A stretch of DNA of 54,104 nt from Streptomyces sp. NRRL S-340. Its GTDB lineage: Bacteria > Actinomycetota > Actinomycetes > Streptomycetales > Streptomycetaceae. Below the pieces are notes generated by a model. It did no database searches and was not told the DNA's origin. It saw only the letters and a program-made list of their open reading frames with translations. Positions 42,945-50,930 of this stretch are shown piece by piece; the stretch's first letter is position 1; each line of letters starts with the position of its first letter. The DNA is taken from the NCBI RefSeq assembly GCF_000720185.1, contig NZ_JOIY01000050.1, positions 1-54,104 on the forward strand, read 5' to 3'. Both the position numbers and the translations under genes were made by a program.

Positions 42945-44300
42945 TCACAGCAGCGGCTGCGCCGGTGCCGGGCCCAGGGTGGTCGTGCCCGGCGCCGTCC
43001 GGTGCCCCAGACCGGTGCGGTAGGCGTCCAGGGCCGCCTCCACCCGGCCGGTGCGGCGCAGCAGGTCACCGAGGAGACGGCAGAGGTCGGCCAGGTCACC
43101 GGCGGCGCCGGCCCGCTCCAGCAGGCTCAGCGCGCGGACGTAGTGCTCCTCGGCGGCCTCCGCGTCGCGGGCGTCCTCGGCGATGATGCCGAGCAGGCGG
43201 TGCGCGGCGGCGGCGTGCATCGCGCCCCGTTCGGAGGAGAGGTCGCCGAGCACGTCCCGCAGCAGGTCCGAGGCCTCCCGCGACCGGCCGCGCCGGTGCA
43301 GGACGTCGGCCAGCTCGACGGCGACCTGCCGGGTGTAGAGCGCGGCCCGCTTGGCGGTCAGCATGTCCAGCGCGGCCCGCAGCTCGCTCTCGGCCCGCTC
43401 CAGTTCGCCGTTCTGCGCGCAGACGTAGCCGCGCATCCAGTGGCAGTTGGCGAGTTCGGTGCGCAGCTGGAGGTGCCGGTACAGTTCGGCGGCCTTGGCG
43501 AGCGAGGCGTCCGCCTCGGCGATCCGGCCCTCGGCGAGCAGGGTGCGGGCCACCGACCGGTGCATACGGGCCACCAGCGCGGGATCGCCCGCCTGCGGGG
43601 CCAGCGCGAGGGCGAACTCGGCCGCCTGCGCCGCCCGCGCGTGCGCGCCCATGTCCATGTACGGTCCGATGACGCTCGCGTAGAGCAGGAGCAGGGCGTC
43701 GGGGTCGTGCAGCCCGGCGCGGTTGAGTTCGTCGAGCGTGGACTCGAAGAGGTAGACGGCGTACCGCAGTTCGCCGGTGAGGTAGTGGGAGACGGCACGG
43801 CCGCGCAGGGCCGGGACCCGGGCGGTCAGCGGGGCGTCGGCCAGCACCCGTTCGGACCGTTCGAAGTACTGCCGTCCGCTCTCCAGCTCCCCGGTCTCCA
43901 GGGCGCACTCGCCGAGCCCGAGGAGCGCGTCGGCCTGGATGTCGGTGAGTTCGTGGTCCTCGGCCTCGGCGAGCAGCCGGGCGTACAGGCCGGCGGCCTT
44001 GCCGGTCTCCCCGGTGGCCAGGGTCCGCTGCGCCTCGGTCAGCCGCAGGCGCAGGTCGGTGGCGAGGTGGGCGGGGCGGCCGGTGGCCAGTTCCTCGAAG
44101 GCGACGCCGAGCCGTTCGGCGAGGTGGCGCAGCGCGGTCTCGGAGGGGCGCACCCGGCCGGCCTCCAGGGTGGAGACGTAGGCGGGTGTGTACGCGGGCT
44201 CGGCCAACTGCCGCTGTGTCATGCTCCGTTCGCGCCGCAGCCGCTGCACCCTGCGCCCGATGGTCTCCGGGTCGTCCCGCTTCGCCATGCGGTTCATCAT
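42945..44300 (-). CDS. XRE-type regulator with TPR-like C-terminal domain
   Basis: A 451-residue protein. The N-terminal helix-turn-helix is MTQRQLAEPAYTPAYVSTLEAG (about 28-49, in an XRE domain of residues ~12-70). The remainder (about 85-435) is a tandem array of helical hairpins with TPR character (GLYARLLAEAEDHEL, ALLGLGECALETGELESG, and others). Such HTH-TPR proteins often bind short signalling peptides (RRNPP-type) or partner proteins. A small exported peptide gene lies divergent, 205 bp away. Starts at 44300, 44297 or 44288 are possible; none has a good ribosome site. Confidence 0.88.
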   Translation of the reverse strand: MMNRMAKRDDPETIGRRVQRLRRERSMTQRQLAEPAYTPAYVSTLEAGRVRPSETALRHLAERLGVAFEELATGRPAHLATDLRLRLTEAQRTLATGETGKAAGLYARLLAEAEDHELTDIQADALLGLGECALETGELESGRQYFERSERVLADAPLTARVPALRGRAVSHYLTGELRYAVYLFESTLDELNRAGLHDPDALLLLYASVIGPYMDMGAHARAAQAAEFALALAPQAGDPALVARMHRSVARTLLAEGRIAEADASLAKAAELYRHLQLRTELANCHWMRGYVCAQNGELERAESELRAALDMLTAKRAALYTRQVAVELADVLHRRGRSREASDLLRDVLGDLSSERGAMHAAAAHRLLGIIAEDARDAEAAEEHYVRALSLLERAGAAGDLADLCRLLGDLLRRTGRVEAALDAYRTGLGHRTAPGTTTLGPAPAQPLL

Positions 44301-44454
44301 GCCAGTAAGCCGGCTTGCGAAGCGGCTGGCACCGCCTTGTCCCCGCCACCGGGACGAGCCGCCCGTACGGTCTCAACTCCCGCCTCTCCCCGTCCTGTTC
44401 CTCCCTTTGTTCGGACCCTGCCCCTCTTCCGGCCGAGCGCTCCCACCCCCTAGG

Positions 44455-44482
44455 TTGGGGAGTACGTTAAACCTGCTTAACC
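44455..44482 (+). promoter_or_regulatory. Promoter with GTTAA-N6-TTAAC palindrome over its -10
   Basis: TTGGGG (44455-44460) and TTAACC (44477-44482) form a plausible promoter with 16-nt spacing. GTTAA (44466-44470) and TTAAC (44477-44481) are a perfect inverted repeat covering the -10, a natural site for repression, perhaps by the adjacent XRE-TPR protein. Confidence 0.4.
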
Positions 44483-44505
44483 CCCCACTGTCGTTCCCTG
44501 TCGCT

Positions 44506-44691
44506 GTGAGGTCGGTCGCCGTGCTCGGACGCCCTGTCGCGCGCCCTGGTCACATCCGTGGACGTCACGTCAGGGGCTTCGGCGCGGCCCTCGTCGCCGT
44601 CGCCGCCCTGGTCGCGGCGGCCAACGCGAACCCCGCCCCGGCCGCCACCGACCCCGCACCCGTCCAGCGGGCCGCCGTCCAGGACCGCTAG
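44506..44691 (+). CDS. Small exported peptide precursor, 61 residues
   Basis: GTG 44506 begins VRSVAVLGRPVARPGHIRGR, then a hydrophobic stretch (about 24-39) ending in a signal-peptidase-like site after ANA, leaving a 20-residue hydrophilic Pro/Ala-rich tail ending VQDR. The stop overlaps that of the convergent solute-binding gene. No ribosome site is visible, so translation may be leaderless or weak. The pattern (tiny exported protein, divergent HTH-TPR regulator, palindrome at the promoter) fits a secreted signalling peptide, but it could also be a cryptic frame. Confidence 0.5.
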   Translation: MRSVAVLGRPVARPGHIRGRHVRGFGAALVAVAALVAAANANPAPAATDPAPVQRAAVQDR

Positions 44692-46136
44692 GAGCGGCGC
44701 GGCAGCACCTTGCGCAGGGCCTCGTCCAAGCTGTCGGCCAGCGTCGCGTCGCTCGGCGGGTCGGCGGTGAAGAGCCGGCCCAGTGCGGTGCTGAAGGTCT
44801 GGGTGAAGGCGCCGTACAGGGGGGTGCGCGGGCGCGGGACCGCGTGCGTGAGGGCGGGGTAGAGGATGCGGCGGGCGTAGTCCGGCCGGCCGGCCGCGTC
44901 GCGCGGCGTCCGGTCGGTGCTCTCCCCGGTGGGTGCCGCCGACGCACCCCCGGCCGCCGCGCACCTCACGTGGTCGTCGGTGTACGCCGACGTGCGGGTC
45001 GCGGCGAACCCGGCGTCCAGCAGGCACCGTTCGCTCTGCGCGTCGGTGAGGTAGGCGATGAGCTGGGCGGCCTTCCCGGCCCGGTTGGAGGAGCGGGCCA
45101 CCGCCAGGTTCTGCCCGCCGAGCACCGCCCGGCCGGGCAGCGGGGCCACGCCCACCTGACCTGCCGAGAAGGTCTGGTGGAGGGTGCCGTAGGCGTACGG
45201 CCACTGCCGCAGGAAGGCGGTGCGGCCGCTCGCGAAGTCACTGAGCGAGGCGGCCTCGTCGGAGGCGAACGCGTGGTCCAGGGTGTACGGCTTCTCCGTG
45301 CGCCGGCGCAGTTCCGCGATGCCGTCGGCCAGCTCCTGGCGGCTCGCGGTGTAGTGACCGGAGGCGTCGGTGAGCGCGAAGTCCTTCGTGGCGGAGGCGA
45401 ACGCCTCCACGGCGTTGACCGTGCGGCCCTCGTAGGCGGCGAGCTGGGTCGTCCAGGCCTTCTCGAAGCCCTTGGGCGGGTGCGCGTCCAGGGTGTCGGC
45501 GAGGTCGCGCAGGTCCGTCCAGGTCGTGCCCGCCTCCAGCGTGGTCTGCTGGATCCCCGCCGCCCGCAGGTAGTCGCGCCGGTAGTACAGCAGCCCCACG
45601 TCCGTGTTGAACGGCACCGCGTAGACCCGGTCCTTCCAGTACGCCGTGGCGGCGACCGACCCGATGACGTCACCGTCGAGGGTATCCCGCGGCAGCGGCG
45701 CGACCAGTCCCGCCTCGGCGAACTCCGGGACCCACGTCACGTCCAGGTTGACCACGTCGTAGTCGGCGCTGCCCGACTGCAGGGCGCCCAGCAGCTGGCT
45801 GCGCTGCTCGTCGGCGGAGCCGGGCAGCTCGACGAGGCGGGCGTGGTAGCCCGTGTTCTCCTTGTCCTGCTGCCGGTTCCAGGCGTCGATGAGCTGCTGC
45901 CGGATGCCGTTCTTGCCGGTCACGTCCCGGCCGCTGGCCACGACGATCTCCCCGGGCACGTCGGCGGCGGGCGACCGCGCCGCGTCCGGGTCCCCGCCGG
46001 TGCAGGCGGCGGCACCGAGCAACAGCACCACCCCCGTGAGCACACCGGCCCGCCCGGACGCCCCGTACCGCCCCCGCGGACGGCCCTCGGGCAGGCGTCC
46101 CGGCCGCCGTGCGCGCCGGTCGGTCCCTCGCCGCAT
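44688..46136 (-). CDS. Orphan solute-binding lipoprotein, partner of caspase receptor
   Basis: A 482-residue extracellular solute-binding protein of the family 1 (sugar-type) fold. A long basic N-terminus is followed by VLTGVVLLLGAAAC, a lipobox with Cys45. Motifs include IRQQLIDAWNRQ, DEQRSQLLGALQSGSADYDVVNLDVTW and YAVPFNTDVGLLYYRRD. Lipid-anchored outside, it should bind an oligosaccharide or other solute. There is no permease or ABC ATPase next to it, and its ATG overlaps the caspase-receptor stop (TGATG), so it is co-translated with that receptor and may deliver ligand to its outside domain rather than to a transporter (inference). Confidence 0.88.
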   Translation of the reverse strand: MRRGTDRRARRPGRLPEGRPRGRYGASGRAGVLTGVVLLLGAAACTGGDPDAARSPAADVPGEIVVASGRDVTGKNGIRQQLIDAWNRQQDKENTGYHARLVELPGSADEQRSQLLGALQSGSADYDVVNLDVTWVPEFAEAGLVAPLPRDTLDGDVIGSVAATAYWKDRVYAVPFNTDVGLLYYRRDYLRAAGIQQTTLEAGTTWTDLRDLADTLDAHPPKGFEKAWTTQLAAYEGRTVNAVEAFASATKDFALTDASGHYTASRQELADGIAELRRRTEKPYTLDHAFASDEAASLSDFASGRTAFLRQWPYAYGTLHQTFSAGQVGVAPLPGRAVLGGQNLAVARSSNRAGKAAQLIAYLTDAQSERCLLDAGFAATRTSAYTDDHVRCAAAGGASAAPTGESTDRTPRDAAGRPDYARRILYPALTHAVPRPRTPLYGAFTQTFSTALGRLFTADPPSDATLADSLDEALRKVLPRRS

Positions 46137-48925
46137 CAGTCCTCCCCCGTCCCCACCCGGGCGACCTCGTCGTGCAGGACGGTGCCGAGGTCGTCGCCGA
46201 CGTCCAGGCAGCGGCCGTGACTCGCCGCGGCGACCGCCGCCGCCGGGCGGCCCTGGTCGCAGGAGCCGCCGACCAGGGACACCATGTCCACCGGCACCCC
46301 GCCGTGCCCGGCCCGGTCCAGCACCTGGGAGAGGTTCTTCCCGGTCAGCCGGTTGTCGTCCTCGTCGTCGGTGATGTACACGATCAGCTGCGGCCGCTTG
46401 TCGTCGGCGCCACGCTGCGCCATGAAGCCGAGCGCGGCCAGCAGCGCCGCGTGCGGATCGGACTCGGCGTCCCGCACCCGCGCCGCCGCGCCGACGCGCC
46501 GCTCGGCGTCCGCGCGGCGGTGGTGGCCGAAGTCCAGCACCTCGTCGTGATGCTGCCCGCCGGAGCCCTCGTAGACGCCCCACACGCCGTACTCGTCCTC
46601 GGTGCCGAGCCCGCCCAGGGACTGCTTCAGGATGCCGGGGCCGCCACTGGGTCCGGGCCACCACCTGTGCATCGAGCCGGAACTGTCGAGGAGGAAGAGG
46701 ACCCGGCCGGGGCCGTCGGCGCTGCGGTAGCGCGCGAGTGCCGTGTCCATCGCCACCCGCCCGGCGGCCCCCGGCAGCGGGCCGGCCTCGCGCAGCACGC
46801 CGGTGCCCGCGGGACCGGGATCCAGCAGCGGGTGCCCGGCGCCCGCGGCGGAGCGGAAACCGGCGCCGGCGAACGCGGCGAGCCCGTCCCCGCCGGTGAG
46901 CCACGCGCGGAAGCGGTCCACGGCGTCCTGCCGCGCCGCGGCGTCCCGGTCCCCGCCGTCCCAGCCGACCCGCACGAAGGTGGGCGTCAGCGCCGGTACG
47001 TCGGAGGGGTACTCCCCGGTCCGCGGCACCCGGGTGCGCTCAGCGCAGCCCACGCCGCTGTCGAGCAGGAACTCGGGGACGAGGACGGCCGTACGGCTGT
47101 CGGCGGCGGGGTCGGCCGGCAGCGAGCACAGCAGCGCGGCCGCCGTCGCGGCGGGCGGTCCGGTGCCGCGCACGCTCTGCTCGGCGCCGCGCGGATCGGC
47201 GCCGCCGCCGTAGAGGCCGATGGTCGCCAGCAGCGCGGAGTCGGTGACCTCCGGGTCGGCGCGCAGCACCCCGGCGCCCGCGTCCCGCTTGCGCAGGTCC
47301 GCGACCAGCCGGGCCAGCGGCAGCCCGGAGCGCTCCTGCGCCCGCTGTCCGGCGATGTCCCGCGGCACGGCCAGGACCACCGGCGAGTACGCGAACGGCC
47401 GGGTGTCCGGCCGCAGTTCGGCGAAGGAGCGCCCGCCCGGGTCGGTGGTGACGCGGGCCACGTCCGTGGCGGAGGCGGGGATCCAGACGTCCGGTTGCGG
47501 ACCGACGTCCCGCTGCGGATTGGTGTCCTCCTCGTGGGGCTCCTGCCAGGCGTCGGTCTGCTCGCGCAGCGCGGTGAGCGCCGCGCTGGCGCCCGCGCTG
47601 TAGACGGTGATCCCGGTGCGGCGGCAGCCGTGCCCGTCGGTGTTCGCGTCCGAGGTGAGGTAGGTGTCCGCGGCCGTGCGGACCACCGGCTCCAGGTCGG
47701 GGTCGGTCAGCACCCGCAGTTCCAGCGGCGGCCCGCACTCGGCTCCGCCGCCGGTGGTGAGGAACCGGTGCCCGGCGTAGCCGACACCGGCGAGCGCCAG
47801 GACGAGGGCGGCGGCCATGGCGACGCGGCCCGGTGCTCCGCGGCGCCCGGCCCACCGCACCGGCGCTCCGGCCGCCGCGGCCAGGGCCCGGACGGCGCGG
47901 AGCAGGGCCGCGAGCGCGCGCCGGACCCAGGATTTGGGCGGCTCCCCGCCCTCCTGCTCGTGGGACGGCCCGGGTTCCGGGCCGGGCGAGGACCCTGGGT
48001 GCGGGCCCGGCGGCCCGGGTGCGTCCGGCGGGGCGGAGGTGACCGGCGGGATGAAGGTGACGGGCGGGATGGGCGTGACCTGCGGCTCGGGTGAGACCGG
48101 CGCGGGCGGATCCTGCGTGACCGGACGGGGCGGACCGGGCGGCACCGGCCGGGGCGGACCGGGCACCGGGTCCGGGTCGGCCGGACTGGCCCCCGCCAGC
48201 AGTACGTCCGTGTCCGGCGCGGCGGCGAGCTGCGGCTCCCACGGGTCCCCGAAGGCGGTCGTGAGACCCGCGGCCAGCATCCGTCCCCGCAGGTGCGCGA
48301 AGGCCTCCAGCAGCGACAGCTCCCCGTCCGTCCCCAGGAGCCGTACGAGCGCGTCGGTGAACGGAGTCGGCCCCGTGCCGTCACCGGAGTCGATCAGCCG
48401 GTTGGCCTGGACGCTCATCAGCAGCAGGATCTTCTGCCGGCCGGGGAAGTCGTGCCACACCTTGGCGGCGTTGCCCGCGTAGCAGCAGTCGAGGATCACC
48501 ACGATCCGCTCCGCTCCGCTCCCGGCGAGCACGGTGAGCACCTCCGTGAAGGAGGTCGCGTTCGGGAAGACCGCCTGGGCGCCGGCGACCACGCGCGCGT
48601 TGCGCATCTGGAGGAACAGCTCGTTGCCCGCGCTCGGCACGGCACCGTGCCCGGCGAAGTAGCACAGCAGCAGCCCCTCGGCCTCGTGGGCCGCCTTGCG
48701 CAGGTCCTCGCCGAAGTCGTCGTGGGAGGGCGAGCGGCGCTCCGTGATCTCCCGGTCCTCGAACACCCCGCCCCGCAGTGCCTGCCGCAGCCGGCTGACG
48801 TTGTGCCGGACGGCGGGCAGCTGACCGGCCACCCCGTCCCAGGCGGCCGGCTGCGTGTGCTCGTACTCCGATACGCCGACCAGCAGTGCCCGGTTCACCC
48901 GCCCCCGCGGGTCGAAACGGCTCAC
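46136..48925 (-). CDS. Transmembrane caspase receptor: caspase - TM - solute-binding-like - vWA
   Basis: A 929-residue protein with an unusual layout. Residues 1-245 are a caspase-like protease with catalytic His93 in CYFAGHG and Cys148 in VVILDCCYAG. A Pro-rich linker (about 250-330) and a basic segment precede one membrane helix (about 368-388). By the positive-inside rule the protease is cytoplasmic. Outside lie a substrate-binding-like domain (about 400-700; LRVLTDPDLEPVVRTAADTY, PDVWIPASATDVA) and a von Willebrand A domain with MIDAS LLDSSGSM (745-752) and YITDDED. GTG 48925 starts 4 bp after the EACC1-like gene. I infer an outside-in signalling protease. Confidence 0.9.
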   Translation of the reverse strand: MSRFDPRGRVNRALLVGVSEYEHTQPAAWDGVAGQLPAVRHNVSRLRQALRGGVFEDREITERRSPSHDDFGEDLRKAAHEAEGLLLCYFAGHGAVPSAGNELFLQMRNARVVAGAQAVFPNATSFTEVLTVLAGSGAERIVVILDCCYAGNAAKVWHDFPGRQKILLLMSVQANRLIDSGDGTGPTPFTDALVRLLGTDGELSLLEAFAHLRGRMLAAGLTTAFGDPWEPQLAAAPDTDVLLAGASPADPDPVPGPPRPVPPGPPRPVTQDPPAPVSPEPQVTPIPPVTFIPPVTSAPPDAPGPPGPHPGSSPGPEPGPSHEQEGGEPPKSWVRRALAALLRAVRALAAAAGAPVRWAGRRGAPGRVAMAAALVLALAGVGYAGHRFLTTGGGAECGPPLELRVLTDPDLEPVVRTAADTYLTSDANTDGHGCRRTGITVYSAGASAALTALREQTDAWQEPHEEDTNPQRDVGPQPDVWIPASATDVARVTTDPGGRSFAELRPDTRPFAYSPVVLAVPRDIAGQRAQERSGLPLARLVADLRKRDAGAGVLRADPEVTDSALLATIGLYGGGADPRGAEQSVRGTGPPAATAAALLCSLPADPAADSRTAVLVPEFLLDSGVGCAERTRVPRTGEYPSDVPALTPTFVRVGWDGGDRDAAARQDAVDRFRAWLTGGDGLAAFAGAGFRSAAGAGHPLLDPGPAGTGVLREAGPLPGAAGRVAMDTALARYRSADGPGRVLFLLDSSGSMHRWWPGPSGGPGILKQSLGGLGTEDEYGVWGVYEGSGGQHHDEVLDFGHHRRADAERRVGAAARVRDAESDPHAALLAALGFMAQRGADDKRPQLIVYITDDEDDNRLTGKNLSQVLDRAGHGGVPVDMVSLVGGSCDQGRPAAAVAAASHGRCLDVGDDLGTVLHDEVARVGTGED

Positions 48926-48929
48926 GGCA

Positions 48930-49292
48930 CTATTCCCCGCCGGTGTTCACCGGATCGACGCTCTCCTCGGGGGGCGGGCCGGGCTCCACCCGGCGGCGGT
49001 TCTCGCGCCAGGCCGCCACCGCCCGTCTGGTCTGCTCCAGCAGCTCGCCGAACACCACCTCAGCGCCCGCACCGGCCAGGACCAGCAGGATCTCCATGCC
49101 CGCGCCCATGTGGCCGGGCGGCGCGTCGGACCGCGGCCGTTCGAGGATCCGCAGCCGCCCGTCGGCGACCAGTTCCTCCAGCGGATTCTCCCGCTCCAGC
49201 CACGCCTTCAGCGCGTCGATGTCCCGGTTGCTCGCACTTCCGTCCAGCCGGACCCGGATACCTCGGCCGGCCACGCCCTCCCCCTCAGCCAT
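48930..49292 (-). CDS. EACC1-type effector-associated small membrane protein
   Basis: A 120-residue protein. IRVRLDGSASNRDIDALKAW begins an alpha/beta N-terminal domain (1-60) that ends with LRILERP. HMGAGMEILLVLAGAGAEVV (61-80) is a membrane helix, followed by a charged amphipathic helix (LLEQTRRAVAAWRENRRR). This matches my recollection of EACC1, 'effector-associated constant component 1', a small component repeatedly found beside caspases and other effectors in actinobacterial conflict systems. Its position, 4 bp before the caspase receptor, fits. It may anchor or couple effectors at the membrane; its mechanism is not known. Confidence 0.8.
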   Translation of the reverse strand: MAEGEGVAGRGIRVRLDGSASNRDIDALKAWLERENPLEELVADGRLRILERPRSDAPPGHMGAGMEILLVLAGAGAEVVFGELLEQTRRAVAAWRENRRRVEPGPPPEESVDPVNTGGE

Positions 49293-49454
49293 GACTCACC
49301 ATTCTGGCACCGCGCGCCCGCCCTGGGGAGGGGGCGGACACGACGGGCACCGGTCCCCTGCCCGCGCCCGCCGCCTCGCCCACCGACGGACCGCCAGGCG
49401 CGGCGCGCCGTCGGCCGGCGCTTCGCCGACGGACCGTCAGGGCCCGGTGCGCCG

Positions 49455-50552
49455 TCAGCCCGCCGTCAGCCCCGCGTCCTCCAACTGCCGCAGCTGCCGC
49501 CGCAGGTGGTCCAGTGCGCCCTGCCGGCGGCCCGGCACCCGGCCGCGCAACTCGGCCAGCAGCGGTCCGAGTTCCCGGGCACGCTCCGGTTCGCGGATCC
49601 GGCCCCACTGGTGGTGCGCCCGGTCCACGGCGGCCTCCACCTGCGGGGCGCCGGCGCTCTGCCCCAGGGCGAGCCGGGTCGCGGCGACGGACAGCCAGGC
49701 ACGACAGCTGCGGGCCGGGTCCCCCGCGAACATCGCGAGGTCGGCCCGGACCTCGGTCCAGTGCAGGGCCTCCTCGGACGCCGCTCCGTGCTCGCGCACG
49801 GCGGCCTGCTCCCAGCGTGCGGCGAGCGCGTCGGCGTCACCGTGCCGCCCGGACTCCACCCAGGCCGCGATGGCCGCGTGCGGGTCGGCCGCCGCCGGCC
49901 GCCCGGCGGCGAGCACGATGCCCGGGCCGCCGTGCGCCCCGCGCCCCCCGCCGCCCTCCTCCACGGCCAGCCGTGCCAGCGCCTGCTCGTGCAGCTCGTC
50001 CACCGGCGGACGGTGCCCGCTGCGCAGGATCGTCGCCACCGCCTTCATGTAGGCGGGCGCGGCCACCGCGCGCCGGGCGGGCGGCGGGGCGACACGGCCG
50101 TACACGGCGATGTTGCGCCCGGTGTCCAGGGGGCGTTCGCCCAGTTGCCGCCAGCTCTCCTGGTCCGCGTAGAGGTCGGCCACGACGGTGGTCGTGCCGT
50201 CCGGGCGCAGCCGCAGCTCCTCGCGCAGCCAGTGCCAGGGCAGGGCGGTGTAGCGGACGGTCGCCGGGGTGGTGCGGGCGAGCGCCAGGTGCGGCAGGTT
50301 CTGGCGGCGGTCGAACTGGAGCTGGCCGGTGACGAAGACGGTCAGCGGTCCCGGGGCGGCCGCGGCGGCGCGCAGCCGGCTGAGGACGGCCTGCGGCTCC
50401 AGCGGGTCGGCGAGTTCGACCACGCTCGCGGTGCGGGTGCCGGACAGCACGGCGGGCTCCACGGCCGCCAGCACCGGCAGCACGGACGCCGCGTCGACCA
50501 GACGGCCCTTGCCCACGGGCGAGGCCGCGAGCAGCAGCACGGTTCCGGGCAT
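49455..50552 (-). CDS. Caspase-fold pseudo-protease with helical C-terminal tail
   Basis: A 365-residue protein that aligns by eye with the caspase domain three genes' length downstream. PLTVFVTGQLQF (69-80) occupies the place of the GHG strand and TTVVADLYAD (121-130) that of VILDCCYAG; the catalytic His is Gln77 and the catalytic Cys is Leu127. NIAVYGRV and AYMKAVATILRSGH then match the following caspase strand and helix. The second half (about 215-365) is helical and TPR-like. Without the dyad it should not cut peptides; a regulatory, scaffold or decoy role is likely. ATG 50552 has GGGGGACC upstream; it is the first gene of the operon. Confidence 0.7.
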   Translation of the reverse strand: MPGTVLLLAASPVGKGRLVDAASVLPVLAAVEPAVLSGTRTASVVELADPLEPQAVLSRLRAAAAAPGPLTVFVTGQLQFDRRQNLPHLALARTTPATVRYTALPWHWLREELRLRPDGTTTVVADLYADQESWRQLGERPLDTGRNIAVYGRVAPPPARRAVAAPAYMKAVATILRSGHRPPVDELHEQALARLAVEEGGGGRGAHGGPGIVLAAGRPAAADPHAAIAAWVESGRHGDADALAARWEQAAVREHGAASEEALHWTEVRADLAMFAGDPARSCRAWLSVAATRLALGQSAGAPQVEAAVDRAHHQWGRIREPERARELGPLLAELRGRVPGRRQGALDHLRRQLRQLEDAGLTAG

Positions 50553-50930
50553 GGTCCCCCCGCGGTGATCCGGTCGTCGTTCGCGTACCTCAGCACCGTA
50601 ACCGCTGCTGGTGCGCGGGCGGGTGCCGGACCGTGGAACATCCGGGTCCGGGGCCAGAGGGCGGGGCTGGGGTCCGGGGCCCGGGTGCGGGGGCTGGGGT
50701 CCGTCGTCCGGGGTACGGGGTGCGGGACTGGGATCCGGCCGTGGGGTGCGGGGCCGGGTCCGAGGTCCGAGGTCCGGAGTCCGAGGGTGCGGGGGCTGGG
50801 ATCCGGGGTGCGGGACTGGCATCCGGGCGTGGGGTGCGGGGCCGGGGCACGTCCGCGGCCGCCGACTTGCCAGGGCCGTCCCCCAGGTGTGCTCTGGTAG
50901 GCGGGGGCGAGGAGAGAGAGGAGCGCTCTC
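50553..50930. repeat. Upstream region with degenerate GGTCCGGGGTGCGGG repeats
   Basis: From about 50640 to 50850 the sequence consists of many near-copies of GTCCGGGG, GTGCGGG and CTGGGATCCGG-type words. Open frames through it encode only Gly/Arg/Val or Pro/Arg/Thr repeats, so I treat it as non-coding. The promoter of the caspase operon should be in the less repetitive 50553-50635 part, and that of the 50931 gene near 50890-50920. Confidence 0.65.

Noticed and set aside
50640..50850. CRISPR or CDS in the repeat tract
   Set aside because: There is no spacer structure, repeat words overlap irregularly, and frames are low complexity.
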